NCBI GenBank assembly: GCA_963702035.1
Contig: OY969700.1
Coordinates: 2,356,001-2,420,000, forward strand
DNA length: 64,000 bases
DNA from: VRUE01 sp963702035
GTDB lineage: Bacteria; Actinomycetota; Thermoleophilia; Solirubrobacterales; 70-9
Direction: 5' to 3'
Shown: in pieces, positions 15,734-26,451 of the stretch
Numbering within the stretch: position 1 is the first letter of the stretch
How the letters are laid out: each line of letters opens with the position of its first letter
The notes under the pieces: generated by a model
What the model was told of the DNA's origin: nothing
What the model saw: only the letters and a program-made list of their open reading frames with translations
Databases searched by the model: none
Made by a program: the position numbers and the translations under genes

Positions 15734-18055
15734 TTACGCGGTCGCGGTCGCGACCGCGACCTGGCCGTAGGAGATGCCGCCGTCGTTGGGGGGAAGCCGC
15801 TCGGGGACGAGGACGCGTAGGCCGGCGGCGCGCAGGCGCTCGGCGGTGCGCTCGAGCAGCAGCCTGTTCTGGAAGGCGCCGCCGGAGAGGACGGCGGTGT
15901 CGAGGCCGCTCGCCTCGGCCGTGGCGGCGAGCGCCGCCGCCGTGGTGGCAGCGAGGCCGTTGTGGAAGCGGGCGGAGACATCGCCGGGAGCGGTGCCGGC
16001 CGCGAGGTCGGCGGCGATCGCGCGGATCGTCTCGCGCGGATCGAGGACGAGCCGCGGCTTGCCGTCGGGGCCGTTCTCCTCGGCCAGGTCGAGCCGGTAG
16101 GCGCCGCGCTCGTCGGTGCTCGCCGCGGCTTCCAGCTCGATCGCCGCCTGGCCCTCGTAGAGCGAGCGGGCGCGCAATCCGGCCAGCGCCGCGACGGCGT
16201 CGAAGAGGCGGCCGGCGCTGCTGGTGAGCGGTGAGGCCGTGCCGCTCGCGGCGAGCGCGGCGACGGCCTCCCACTCGGGCGGCGCCACCTCCTCCGCCAG
16301 CGCCGCTGGGATCGCCGGTACGGCTTCGCCGGTCGCCGCCCCCAGCCAGGCGCAGGCCATCCGCCAGGGCTCGCGCGCCGCGGCGTCGCCGCCGGGCAGG
16401 GGAACGGGGCGCAGCATGCCCGCCCGCCGGCAGGAGGCGCGGCCGCCGACGAGGATCTCACCGCCCCAGACCGTGCCGTCCGGGCCGAGGCCGGCGCCGT
16501 CGTAGATCGCACCCACCGCCGGACCGGCGACGCCGTGCTCGGCCAGGCAGGCGGCGAGGTGGGCGTGGTGGTGCTGGACGGCGACCGTCTCCACACCGTC
16601 GCGTTCCAGCGCGTAGCGGGTCGAGAGGTAGTCGGGATGGAGGTCGTGGACGAGCAGCTCGGGCGCGAACGAGAGCAGCCGCTCGAAGTGGGCGACGCCC
16701 TGGCGGAAGGCGACCAGCGACTCGTAGCCGCGCAGGTCGCCCTGGTGGGGGCCGACCCAGGCGCGCCCGCCGGCGGCGAGGCAGAAGGTCGACTTCAGCT
16801 CGGCGCCGCAGGCGAGCAGCGGCCGCGCTGCCGCGGGCAGCGCGATCGAGTCCGGCACGTACCCGCGCGAGCGCCTCAGCATCAGCGGCGCCGCGGGCCT
16901 CGCCGAGAGCGCCCGGACGACCGAGTCCTCGGCACGGGTCTCGATCCCGCGGTCGTGGGCGAGGAAGGCACCGGCGACCGGCCCGAGCCGATCCAGCGCT
17001 TCGCCGTCGTCACGCGCGATCGGCTCCTCGGCGAGGTTGCCCGAGGTCATCACCAGCGGCCCACCGGCGTCGCGGACGAGCAGGTGGTGCAGGGGAGAGT
17101 GCGGCAGCATGACGCCGAGGTCGGCGCAGCCTGGCGCGACGGATGCGGCGACCGCGCCGACGGGAAGGCGGGGCGCCAGCACGATCGGCCGCTCGCGGCC
17201 GGAGAGCAGGGTCTCCTCGGCGGCGTCCAGCTCGACCAGTTCGCGGGCGGCGCCGAGGTCGGCGGCGAGCAGGGCGAAGGGCTTCGCCTCGCGGCGCTTG
17301 CGGGCGCGCAGCTCGGCCACGGCCCGCTCGTCGGCGGCGCGGCAGGCGAGGTGGTAGCCGCCGAGGCCCTTGACGGCGACGATCGCGCCCTCGGCGAGCA
17401 GCGCCGCGGCGGCGGCGACCGGGTCGGAGCCGGGCTCGACCGGCAGCGGCTCGCCGTCGCGGTCGAGCAGCCGCGCGCGCGGCCCGCACGCCGGGCAGGC
17501 GTTGGGCTCGGCATGGAAGCGGCGGTCGCCCGGGTCCTCGTACTCGGCCTGGCAGGCCGCGCACATCTCGAACTCGGCCATCGTCGTCCGTGCCCGGTCG
17601 TAGGGCACCTCACGGACGATCGTGAAGCGCGGCCCGCACGCGGTGCAGTTGAGGAACGGGTACCGGTGGCGGCGGTCGTCGGGGTCAAAGAGCTCCGCCA
17701 GGCAGGCCGCGCAGGTGGCGACGTCGGCCGGCACCGGGGCCGCCCCGGCGCCGCCGTCCCGCGAGGCGACGATGCGGAAGCCGCGCTCGCCGGCCGGCGG
17801 CAGCTCCGCCGTCCTGACCGACTCGACGGCGGCCAGGGGCGGCGCCTCGGGCTCGAGCCGGGCGAGCAGCTCGGCGACGCGGCCGGGTTCGCCCTCGACC
17901 TCCAGCTCGACGCCCTCGGAATCGTTGCGGACGAAGCCGGCCAGCCCGAGCTCGGCGGCGAGGCGGTGGACGAAGGGCCGGAAGCCGACCCCCTGCACGG
18001 TGCCGCCGACGCGGGCCGCTACGCGGCGGCGAGCGACGCCAGCCACCGGACCCAT
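15734..18055 (-). CDS. hypF: hydrogenase maturation carbamoyltransferase HypF
   Basis: A 773-aa protein that turns carbamoyl phosphate into the thiocarboxamide passed to HypE for the CN ligands of NiFe hydrogenase. In order: acylphosphatase domain (RVGGTVQGVGFRPFVHRLA), four CxxC zinc pairs (ATCAACLAEL, NCTACGPRF, MCAACQAEY, ACPACGPRA), a YrdC-like domain, and a Kae1-like domain with HHHAHLAACLAEHG. It is last in the operon and overlaps hypB by 37 bp if ATG 18055 is used; a start nearer 18037 is possible. Confidence 0.96.
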   Translation of the reverse strand: MGPVAGVARRRVAARVGGTVQGVGFRPFVHRLAAELGLAGFVRNDSEGVELEVEGEPGRVAELLARLEPEAPPLAAVESVRTAELPPAGERGFRIVASRDGGAGAAPVPADVATCAACLAELFDPDDRRHRYPFLNCTACGPRFTIVREVPYDRARTTMAEFEMCAACQAEYEDPGDRRFHAEPNACPACGPRARLLDRDGEPLPVEPGSDPVAAAAALLAEGAIVAVKGLGGYHLACRAADERAVAELRARKRREAKPFALLAADLGAARELVELDAAEETLLSGRERPIVLAPRLPVGAVAASVAPGCADLGVMLPHSPLHHLLVRDAGGPLVMTSGNLAEEPIARDDGEALDRLGPVAGAFLAHDRGIETRAEDSVVRALSARPAAPLMLRRSRGYVPDSIALPAAARPLLACGAELKSTFCLAAGGRAWVGPHQGDLRGYESLVAFRQGVAHFERLLSFAPELLVHDLHPDYLSTRYALERDGVETVAVQHHHAHLAACLAEHGVAGPAVGAIYDGAGLGPDGTVWGGEILVGGRASCRRAGMLRPVPLPGGDAAAREPWRMACAWLGAATGEAVPAIPAALAEEVAPPEWEAVAALAASGTASPLTSSAGRLFDAVAALAGLRARSLYEGQAAIELEAAASTDERGAYRLDLAEENGPDGKPRLVLDPRETIRAIAADLAAGTAPGDVSARFHNGLAATTAAALAATAEASGLDTAVLSGGAFQNRLLLERTAERLRAAGLRVLVPERLPPNDGGISYGQVAVATATA

Positions 18056-18687
18056 GTCTCGACGCCCTCGCCCGTGCGGGCGCTCGTCGTCAGCACCGTC
18101 GCCCCGGGGTTGACCGCCTCGATGTTGGCGAGCAGCCGATCGAGGTCGAACTCGATGTGCGGCAGGAGGTCGATCTTGTTGACGCAGATCAGCTCGCAGC
18201 TGCGGAACATCAGCGGGTACTTGAGCGGCTTGTCCTCGCCCTCGGCGACCGAGCAGACCATCGCCCGCGCGTCCTCGCCGACGCGGAACTCGGCCGGGCA
18301 GACGAGGTTGCCGACGTTCTCGATCGCCAGCAGGTCGATCTCATCGAGCGGCAGCTCGGGGATCGCCGAGCGCACCATGTTGGCGTCGAGGTGGCACTCG
18401 CCGCCGAAGCCGGGATCGGTGTTGAGCTGCACGACGGGGACGTGCAGGTGGGCGATCCGGTCGGCGTCGAGGCTGCCCTGCACGTCGCCCTCGAGCACGC
18501 CGATCCGCGGCCCGCCGAGCCCGGCCTCGATCGCCCGCTCGAGCAGCGCCGTCTTGCCGGCCCCGGGTGCGGACATCAGGTTGACGACCGTCACCCGCGC
18601 CCGGTCGAAGTCCTCCCGGTTCGCCCGCGCGATCGTCTCGTTGGCATCGAGCACCCCCTCGGCGACGGCGACCCGCACCCTATGCAT
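18019..18687 (-). CDS. hypB: hydrogenase nickel-insertion GTPase HypB
   Basis: A 222-aa SIMIBI GTPase. The P-loop is SAPGAGKTALLE, the metal site includes ENVGNLVCPAEF, and guanine specificity comes from VNKIDLLPH. It lacks the histidine-rich N-terminal nickel store of some HypB proteins. It delivers nickel to the large subunit with HypA. It overlaps hypA by 8 bp and hypF by about 37 bp. Confidence 0.96.
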   Translation of the reverse strand: MHRVRVAVAEGVLDANETIARANREDFDRARVTVVNLMSAPGAGKTALLERAIEAGLGGPRIGVLEGDVQGSLDADRIAHLHVPVVQLNTDPGFGGECHLDANMVRSAIPELPLDEIDLLAIENVGNLVCPAEFRVGEDARAMVCSVAEGEDKPLKYPLMFRSCELICVNKIDLLPHIEFDLDRLLANIEAVNPGATVLTTSARTGEGVETWVRWLASLAAA

Positions 18688-18928
18688 GAGCCGCCTCCTC
18701 GACCTCGATCCAGGCGACTTCGAGCGCCTCGCCGGCGAGCGTCTCGATCTCCAGCACGGCCCCCTCGCAGTCCGTATCGCGGGCGAGGATCTCGAAGTAG
18801 AAGGCGAGCGAGCGGGGAACCGCCTGGCGCAGCGAGCCGAGCTTGACGTGGACGAGCTCGACCGGCCGCCCTTCGGCGTGGCGTAGGGCGGCGTCGACGA
18901 TCGCCCGCGAGAGCGCCAGCTCGTGCAT
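18680..18928 (-). CDS. hypA: HypA, short form lacking the zinc ribbon
   Basis: An 82-aa protein. The nickel-binding N-terminus MHELALSRAIVDAALRHAEG is intact and so is the core FYFEILARDTDCEGAVLEIE. Usual HypA proteins are about 113 aa and carry a CxxC...CxxC zinc ribbon. Here that part is absent: after LEIETLAGE the protein ends in an acidic tail, with a single cysteine overall. The stop overlaps hypB, so truncation by a nearby indel is not evident. It may be a natural short form or a domain loss. Confidence 0.8.
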   Translation of the reverse strand: MHELALSRAIVDAALRHAEGRPVELVHVKLGSLRQAVPRSLAFYFEILARDTDCEGAVLEIETLAGEALEVAWIEVEEAAHA

Positions 18929-18941
18929 CAGCGAGCCCCCA

Positions 18942-20015
18942 TCAGCAGATCCTCGGCAGCGGGTCGCCGGCGAGCAGGTCCATGACGCGACGCCCGCCGA
19001 AGCCGGTCTCGACCAGGACCATCCCCGGCGGCTCCTCCTTCACCGCGCCGACCTCGGCCGCGGCCTCGCAACCCGGCACCGAGCGCAGTGCCGCCAATGC
19101 CGCCGCCGTCCCCTCGGGGGCGACGAAGGCGACCAGCACGCCCTCGTTGGCGATGTACATCGGGTCGATGCCGAGCAGCTCGCCCGCGGCCGCGACCTCG
19201 GGCTGGACCGGGACCGCGCCCTCGCTGACCTCGACGCATACGCCCGAGGCGCGGGCGAGCTCGTTGAGGGCCGAGGCGACGCCGCCGCGGGTCGCGTCGC
19301 GCAGGCAGCGCAGCGAGGGTCCGGCGGCGTCGAGCATCGCCTCGACCGCGGGCCAGAGCGAGCGCGTGTCGGAGGCGATCTCGGCGTCGAGCCCCAGCTC
19401 GTCGCGGGCGAGCATGATCGCCGTGCCGTGGGCGCCGATCGGCCCGGAGACGAGCACCCGGTCGCCGGCCTCGATCCGCCCCGTGCCGAGCGCCGCGCGC
19501 GCGTCGATCCGGCCCAGCCCCGTCGTGCACACGTACATCGAGTCGCAGTGCCCGCGCTCGACCACCTTGGTGTCGCCGGCGACGATCTCGACCCCGGCCG
19601 CCTCGGCGGCCGTCGCGATCGCCCCGACCTCGGCGCGCAGCTCCTCGGCCGCCAGCCCCTCCTCGAGCACCAGCGAGACGGTCAGCGCCAGCGGCCGCGC
19701 CCCGCAGGCGGCGAGGTCGTTGACGGTGCCGTTGACCGCCAGCTCGCCGATCGAGCCGCCGGGGAAGCGGATCGGGCGGACGACGAAGCTGTCGGTGGTG
19801 ATCGCCAGATCGGTCCCGTCGACCTCGACCGCGCCGGCGTCGCCCAGCTCGGCCAGGGCCGCCGAGCCGAAGGCGGGGACGAGCAGCCCCTCGATCAGCG
19901 TCTGGCTGGCCTTGCCGCCGGCGCCGTGCGCCATCGTCACCAGCTCGTCCTTGAAGCGCGGGCGCTTGCCGCGCGCGGTCCCGATGATCTCCAGCACCCG
20001 CTCCTCGGACCTCAC
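18942..20015 (-). CDS. hypE: hydrogenase maturation protein HypE
   Basis: A 357-aa PurM/AIRS-fold protein that dehydrates the HypF-made carbamoyl group to cyanide. It begins at GTG 20015, overlapping the hypD stop by 4 bp; an open frame upstream of that is the hypD shadow. Motifs are MAHGAGGKASQTLIEGLLVP, DGTDLAITTDSFVV and DATRGGVASALNELA. The C-terminus ends PRIC, with the cysteine that carries the thiocarboxamide. hypA follows after 13 bp. Confidence 0.95.
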   Translation of the reverse strand: MRSEERVLEIIGTARGKRPRFKDELVTMAHGAGGKASQTLIEGLLVPAFGSAALAELGDAGAVEVDGTDLAITTDSFVVRPIRFPGGSIGELAVNGTVNDLAACGARPLALTVSLVLEEGLAAEELRAEVGAIATAAEAAGVEIVAGDTKVVERGHCDSMYVCTTGLGRIDARAALGTGRIEAGDRVLVSGPIGAHGTAIMLARDELGLDAEIASDTRSLWPAVEAMLDAAGPSLRCLRDATRGGVASALNELARASGVCVEVSEGAVPVQPEVAAAGELLGIDPMYIANEGVLVAFVAPEGTAAALAALRSVPGCEAAAEVGAVKEEPPGMVLVETGFGGRRVMDLLAGDPLPRIC

Positions 20016-21127
20016 GCCGCCGTCCCCTCGCGGGCGAAGCGCCCGTAGTTGTAATAGGCGGCGCAGGCGCCCTCGGGCGAGACCATGCAGGTGCCGATCG
20101 CGTGCTCGGGCGTGCAGGCGGTGCCGAAGACCTTGCACTCCCAGGGCTTGATCGCGCCCTTCAGCACTTCGCCGCACTGGCAGGCGGCGGGGTCGGCGAC
20201 GCTGCGGCCGGGCAGCTCGTAGCGCAGCTCGGCGTCGTGGGCGGCGAAGGCCTCGGTCAGCTTGAAGGCGCTGCGCGGGATCTCGCCCAGGCCGCGCCAC
20301 TCGAAGCTCTCACGCAGCTCGAAGACCTCGCCCATCGCCTTCAGCGCGACCGGGTTGCCCGCGGCGGGGACGACGCGCCGGTACTGGTTCTCGACTTCGC
20401 AGCGGCCCTCGGCGAGCTGGCGCAGCAGCATCTCGATCGCCTGCAGGACGTCGAGCGGCTCGAAGCCGGCGACGACGAAGGGCTTGCCGTGCTCGGCCGG
20501 GATGAAGTCGAAGGGGCGGGCGCCGACCACGGTGGCGACGTGGCCGGGGCCGACGAAGCCGTCGAGGCTGAGGTCGGGCAGCGCCAGCAGCGCCTGCAGC
20601 GGCGGCACGATCGCGACGTGGTTGCAGAAGCAGAAGAAGTTGGCGAGCGCCTCGTCGCGGGCGCGCATCATCGTCAGCGCGGTCGAGGGCGCCGTCGTCT
20701 CGAACCCGATCGCGAAGAAGACGACCTCCCGGTCGGGGTTCTCGCGGGCGAGCCGCAGCGCGTCGAGCGGCGAGTAGACGACGCGGATGTCGGCCCCGGC
20801 CGCCTTCGCCTCGAGCAGCGTGCGCTCGGAGCCCGGCACGCGCATCATGTCGCCGAAGCAGGCGAGGATCACGTTCTCGTGCGCGGCGATCGCGATCCCG
20901 TCGTCGACGCGGCCCATCGGGATCACGCAGACCGGGCAGCCGGGCCCGTGCACCATCTCGACCTCGTCGGGCAGCAGGCCGTCGATCCCGTAGCGGTAGA
21001 TCGCGTGCGTGTGCCCGCCGCAGATCTCCATCAGCTTGTAGTGACGGCCGGGCTCGAGCAGGGAGAGGATCTGCGCCGCCAGCGCCGCGCCGAGCTCGGC
21101 GTCGCGGAACTCCTCGACGAACTTCAC
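20012..21127 (-). CDS. hypD: hydrogenase Fe(CN)2CO assembly protein HypD
   Basis: A 371-aa scaffold protein for the iron centre. Conserved elements are ICGGHTHAIYRYG, HGPGCPVCV, GFETTAPSTA and a cysteine-rich C-terminal [4Fe-4S] region with CQCGEVLKG, ECKVFG and CTPEHAIGTCMVSPEGAC. It is coupled to hypC and hypE by 4-bp overlaps. Confidence 0.97.
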   Translation of the reverse strand: MKFVEEFRDAELGAALAAQILSLLEPGRHYKLMEICGGHTHAIYRYGIDGLLPDEVEMVHGPGCPVCVIPMGRVDDGIAIAAHENVILACFGDMMRVPGSERTLLEAKAAGADIRVVYSPLDALRLARENPDREVVFFAIGFETTAPSTALTMMRARDEALANFFCFCNHVAIVPPLQALLALPDLSLDGFVGPGHVATVVGARPFDFIPAEHGKPFVVAGFEPLDVLQAIEMLLRQLAEGRCEVENQYRRVVPAAGNPVALKAMGEVFELRESFEWRGLGEIPRSAFKLTEAFAAHDAELRYELPGRSVADPAACQCGEVLKGAIKPWECKVFGTACTPEHAIGTCMVSPEGACAAYYNYGRFAREGTAA

Positions 21128-21402
21128 TCGATCGCGCTCCCCTTCAGCTCTTCCAGCTCCTGCTCGTATTCGCCGCCCATCTGCTCGAGCAGCTTCAGCG
21201 TCGCCGCCGCCTCGTCCTCGTCGACCTTGGAGATCGCGAAGCCGACGTGGATCAGGACCCAGTCACCCGGTCCGGCCCCGCCATCGTCGTCGTCGAGCAG
21301 CGCGATGCTCACGTTGCGCTTCACCCCGGCCACGTCAACTCGCGCGAGCCGGTTGGACTCGTCGACGATCTCTAGGACTTTGCCGGGAATCGCGAGGCAC
21401 AT
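21124..21402 (-). CDS. hypC: hydrogenase assembly chaperone HypC
   Basis: A 92-aa chaperone with the invariant start MCLAIPGKVLE, whose Cys2 holds the iron, and the core GDWVLIHVGFAISKVDEDEA. It works with HypD. It overlaps hypD by 4 bp and starts 30 bp after the protease stop. Confidence 0.96.
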   Translation of the reverse strand: MCLAIPGKVLEIVDESNRLARVDVAGVKRNVSIALLDDDDGGAGPGDWVLIHVGFAISKVDEDEAAATLKLLEQMGGEYEQELEELKGSAIE

Positions 21403-21432
21403 CTCAACCGGTCCAACGTACCACCGCCGTCG

Positions 21433-21901
21433 TCACGACCCGGCGGGGGCGAGGTCTTTCGTGGCGGCGTCGGCGACGCTCTCGGCCGCGGCGCGGACGG
21501 CGGCTGAGGGCTCGGCGCCCGTCTCGAAGCTCGCCGCCTCGATCCCGTAGACGACCAGGCGCGCCGGCAGGCGGCCCAGCGCCCGGGCCAGCTCGACCGC
21601 CTCGGCGAGGCCCATCGCGTGGGTCGAGGCGCCGGCGAGCGTAGCCGGCAGCGGGCCCCCACCGGCGTCGATCCGGTGCAGCTCGCCCGGCTCGCCACCG
21701 GCGCGGACGGCGTCGGCGACGACGACCGCTCCGCTTCCCTCCCAGGCCTCGATCAGGTCGACCGGCTCGCCCGTCGAGCTCCAGCACCTCGACCCCGGCG
21801 TATCCCCGCTTGCGCAGCGCCCGCGCCGCCAGCAGCCCGGCGGCGTCGTCGCCGCGCAGGGGGTTGCCGATGCCGACGAAGAGGCGCCGCGGCGCCGTCA
21901 C
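21433..21901 (-). CDS. hydrogenase maturation protease, frameshifted
   Basis: The HycI/HyaD-type protease trims the large-subunit C-terminus after nickel insertion. The N-terminus, from GTG 21901, is LFVGIGNPLRGDDAAGLLAA. One extra base in a CCC run near 21771 breaks the frame. Removing it gives VLELDGEPVDLIEAWEG, then ASTHAMGLAEAVELARALG and a stop at 21433, a 155-aa product. Whether the lesion is real or a consensus error is unresolved. It overlaps hyhL by 4 bp. Confidence 0.75.
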
Positions 21902-23209
21902 ACCCGCTCGACCTCGAGCTCGAGAAAGTGGGTCGAGCAGGAGATGCAGGGGTCGTAGTTGCGGATCGTCTGCTCGCAGCGGTGGCGCAGCTCGTCGTCG
22001 GGCAGCGTGGTGTGAGCGGCGACGAACTCGCGCAGGTCCTCCTCGATCGAGCGCTGGTTCTGCGAGGTTGGCGGCACGATCCAGGCGGAGACGATCTCAC
22101 CCGCCGCGTCGATCTCGTAGCGGTGGTAGAGCAGGCCGCGCGGCGCCTCGGAGACGCCGTGGCCGACCGCCGCGCGCGGCTCCCACTCGACCGCCGGCGC
22201 GTCGGGCCGCTCGTAGGCGTCGATCAGGCGCAGCGCCTCGTCGAAGGCGTAGAGCATCTCGACCGCGCGGACGATGATGCTGCGGAAGGGATTGCGGCAG
22301 CCCGCGCCGATGCCGGCCTCGGCCGCCGCCTCGGCGGCGAGCGGCGAGAGGCGCTCCCGGTTCAGCTCGAAGCGGGCCAGCGGCCCGGTCAGGTAGGCGC
22401 CGCGGTCCCGCACCCGGGCGTGCAGCGCGGTCGAGTGGGGGACGTGCTCCTCCTCGAAGGTCGCGTCGAACTCGGCCGGCGCGACGTCGATCCCCTTCGA
22501 GGAGACGATGCGGCCGTTGTCGATCGGGTACTCGCCCTCGACCCGCGATCGCAGCGAGACCAGCTCGTAGTCGCGCTCCAGCTCGGGGAACTCGAGGCCC
22601 GCGGTCCAGCGCACCGTCGCCAACGCCTCCTCCCGGCACCGTTCCAGGTCGTCGCGCAGCGGCTCGAGCTCGTGCCGCTCCGGCGCCCGGTAAAAGCCGC
22701 CGACGCGGACGTTGATCGGGTGCACGGCGCGGCCGCCGAGGACCTCGATCAGCCGGTTGCCCGTCTTCTTCGCCCGCAGGCCGCGCTCGACGACCTCGCG
22801 GTGGTCGCGCGCCATCGCGATCCCGCTCTCGTAGCCGAGGAAGTCGGGCGCGTGCAGCATGTAGAGGTGCAGGCAGTGGCTCTCGATCCACTCGCCGCAA
22901 TAGATCAGCCGGCGCAGCGCGCGCAGCTGGCCCTCGACCTCGATCCCGAGCGCGTCCTCCATCGCCTGGCAGGCGCTGGTCTGGTACGCGACCGGGCAGA
23001 TGCCGCAGATGCGCGCGGTGATGTCGGGCGCTTCCTCCAGCGCCCGGCCGCGCAGCAGCGCCTCGAAGAAGCGCGGCGGCTCGAAGATCCGCAGCTCGAC
23101 CTCCTGCGACCGTCTCGCCGCGCAGGCGGACGCGCATCGCGCCCTCGCCCTCGACCCGGGCCAGGTAGTCGGTCTCGATCCGGCGCGTGCCGCCGTTGCC
23201 GTCGCTCAC
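21898..23209 (-). CDS. hyhL: NiFe hydrogenase large subunit (group 3b-like), one frameshift
   Basis: The catalytic subunit with the NiFe site. It begins at GTG 23209, inside the small-subunit stop. One extra base near 23107 shifts the frame; corrected length is 436 aa. Ligand motifs are intact: L1 is ARICGICPVAYQTSACQA and L2 is DPCISCSTHFLELEVERV near the C-terminus. The L2 form and subunit set fit group 3b NAD(P)-linked hydrogenases. Residues after the last CxxC are short, and the adjacent protease implies processing. Confidence 0.85.
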
Positions 23210-24002
23210 CGGGCGGCTTCCTCCTCGCGCTCGCTCGCCGCGCGGAAGGCGGGCGCGTTGGCGTTGAAGTTGCGGTAGGCGCGGATCAGGTCGGGCGTCT
23301 CGGCGCCGAGGCCGCGCATCCAGGCCGACAGCGACTTGGTGTTGGGCGACTCCATCGGGCCGAAGCAGCCGTAGCAGCCACGGTCGTGGGCGGGGCAGAG
23401 CGCGCCGCAGCCGGCCTGGGTCACCGGCCCGAGGCAGGGCGTGCCGTGGGCGACCGTGACGCAGACGTTGCCGCGCCGCTTGCACTCCATGCAGACGCTG
23501 TAGGAGGGGATCGCCGGGCGGCGTTCGGCGAGGAAGCGGCGACCACCTCGAGCAGCTGGTCGCTGGTCGACCGGGCAGCCGTGCAGCTCGAAGTCGACAT
23601 GGACGGCGTCCGAGATCGGGGTCGAGGTCGCCAGCGTCGATATATAGGAGGGGCTGGCGTAGACGGCCGAGACGAACTCGCCGACGTCGGCGAAGTTGCG
23701 CAGCGCCTGGATGCCGCCCGCCGTGGCGCAGGCGCCGATCGTGACCAGCTTGCGCGAGACGCGGCGCACCTCCTGGATCCGCTCGGCGTCCTCCGGCGTC
23801 GTTACCGAGCCCTCGACCAGCGAGAGGTCGTAGGGGCCCTCGACCGTCGCCCGGCTGAAGCCTCGAGGAAGTAGGCGATCTCGATCTCCTCGGCGAGCGC
23901 CAGCAGCTCGTCCTCGAGGTCGAGCAGGCTGAGCTGGCAGCCGTCGCAGGAGGCGAACTTCCAGACCGCGAGCTTCGGCTTGGACCGGGCCGGCGCCGTC
24001 AC
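23206..24002 (-). CDS. hyhS: NiFe hydrogenase small subunit (group 3b-like), three frameshifts
   Basis: Carries the Fe-S relay to the NiFe site. It starts at GTG 24002 with a 4-bp overlap on hyhG. Cluster cysteines are seen in FASCDGCQLSLLDLEDEL, TIGACATAGGIQALRN, ELHGCPVDQ, YSVCMECKRRGNVC and GCGALCPAHDRGCYGCFGP. Single-base changes are inferred near 23861 (loss), 23559 (gain) and 23535 (loss). Corrected, the product is 265 aa. All cluster ligands lie in intact stretches. Confidence 0.8.
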
Positions 24003-24815
24003 AGCTCTCTGACCCTGAAGAAGGGCTCGATCGCGCCGTAGCTCATCACCGGGCCCTCGCGGCAGGCGAAGCTGGGGCCGAACTGGCAGCGTCCGCACTG
24101 GGTGACCGCGCACTTCATGTTGCGCTCGATCGAGATGTGGATGTCGGCCGGCGTCCATGCCGAGGCCAGCAGCGCCTCGACGCTGAAGCGCATCATCACC
24201 TCCGGGCCGACGATGAAGGCGACGGCGTCGGCGGGGTCGAAGGGGGCGTCGCCGATCAACGTCGTGACGACGCCGACGTGACCGAGCCAGCCCGGCCTCG
24301 GCGCTGTCGACGGTGACGCCGACCTCGAGCCGCGGGTCCTCGCGCCACGCCTCCAGCTCGGAGCGGTAGAGAAGCTGCGCGGGGGAGCGCCCGCCGCAGA
24401 GCAGGACGAGGCCGGCGAGCCGCTCGCGCGCGGCCAGCGCACCGAGCAGGGCCGGGCGCAGCGGTGCCAGGCCGATGCCGCCGGCGACGATCACCGCGTG
24501 GCGACCCTCGGCGCGCGCCAGCGGCCAGGAGCTGCCGAAGGGGCCGCGGACACCGAGCTGCGTGCCCGGCTCGGCGCGGCAGATCGCGGCGCTGACCGGC
24601 CCGACCGCGCGCACAGTGTGCTCGAGCGGACCGTCCCCGCCCGGGTCGCCGCTGATCGAGATCGGGACCTCGCCGACGCCGAAGGCGTAGAGCATGTTGA
24701 ACTGGCCCGGCGCGAAGGCCGGCGCCGGCCCGCCGCCGGCCGGCTGCAGCGACAGCGTCCAGGTGTCCTCGGTCTCCCGGCCCCGTGAGACGACGCGGAA
24801 AGGCCGCGGCGCCAT
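23999..24815 (-). CDS. hyhG: hydrogenase FAD/NAD(P)-binding gamma subunit, one frameshift
   Basis: A diaphorase subunit of the ferredoxin-NADP reductase fold. It has the FAD region APGQFNMLYAFGVGEVPISI, the nucleotide region VAGGIGLAPLRPALLG and a C-terminal cysteine cluster CAVTQCGRCQFGPSFAC. An extra base near 24292 shifts the frame between VTVDSAEA and GWLGHVGVVTT. Corrected length is 271 aa. Its start is ATG 24815, 22 bp after the cNMP gene. It exchanges electrons with NAD(P)H. Confidence 0.8.
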
Positions 24816-24837
24816 CGGTCCGGCCGCCGGGGCGGCC

Positions 24838-25305
24838 TCAGCTCGCCGGCAGGCTTCCCATAGACGTCCAGTAGCTGGAGGCGGGTGGCCTGCAGGCGGT
24901 CGAGCATCACCGCGGCGAAGCGCCGCATCAGCTCGTAGCCGAGGCTCGTGGTCGGCGTCGCACTTGCCGCGCAGGCAGGCGCCGTCGAAGGCGACGACGC
25001 GGGCCTGCTCGAGCGCGCGGGCGTCGAAGCTCCAGCGGTGCGGCGGGAAGAGCCAGGACCAGCCGACCACGGCGCCCTCGCCGAGGGTGGAGATCATCAG
25101 CGGGCTGCTGGCGGGGGCGGTGAGCTCCAGCGCGACGCGGCCGTGGCGGATCGCGAAGAAGGCGTCGGCGGGATCGCCCTCGTGGGCGAGGAACTCGCCG
25201 GCCTCGAAGACGCGGTTGCCGCCGCAGCCGGCGATCAGCTCGAGCTGCGCGGGCGTCGAGCCCGGCGAACGGCTCGGGCAGACTGGGCGATCGCGACGAG
25301 GTCAT
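24838..25305 (-). CDS. cyclic nucleotide-binding domain protein in hydrogenase operon, frameshifted
   Basis: A small effector-only CRP-like protein, without an HTH. Three extra bases are inferred near 25263, 24947 and 24858. Corrected, it reads STPAQLELIAGCGGNRVFEA, HEGDPADAFFAIRHGRVALE, LMISTLGEGAVVGWSWLFPP and a C-terminal helix YELMRRFAAVMLDRLQATRL, 154 aa. The fold suggests binding of cAMP or a similar ligand. Its place between hyhB and hyhG suggests a regulatory or structural role in the complex. Confidence 0.7.
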
Positions 25306-25312
25306 CCCCCCC

Positions 25313-26440
<1,128 letters not shown>

Positions 26441-26451
26441 CCGTCAAGGTT

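Noticed and set aside
16535..18886. 783-aa plus-strand ORF
   Set aside because: Antisense shadow of hypF and hypB, both of which show full motif sets.
22097..23485. 462-aa minus-strand ORF over the hydrogenase genes
   Set aside because: Out-of-frame reading of hyhL/hyhS made long by a frameshift; only short parts carry real motifs.
21619..23874. 751-aa plus-strand ORF
   Set aside because: Shadow opposite the hydrogenase large and small subunit genes; composition is Arg/Gly/Ala noise.
23802..25097. 431-aa minus-strand ORF joining cNMP, flavin and small-subunit parts
   Set aside because: An artificial fusion of three genes produced by indels; internal starts, ribosome-binding sites and 4-bp overlaps show separate genes.
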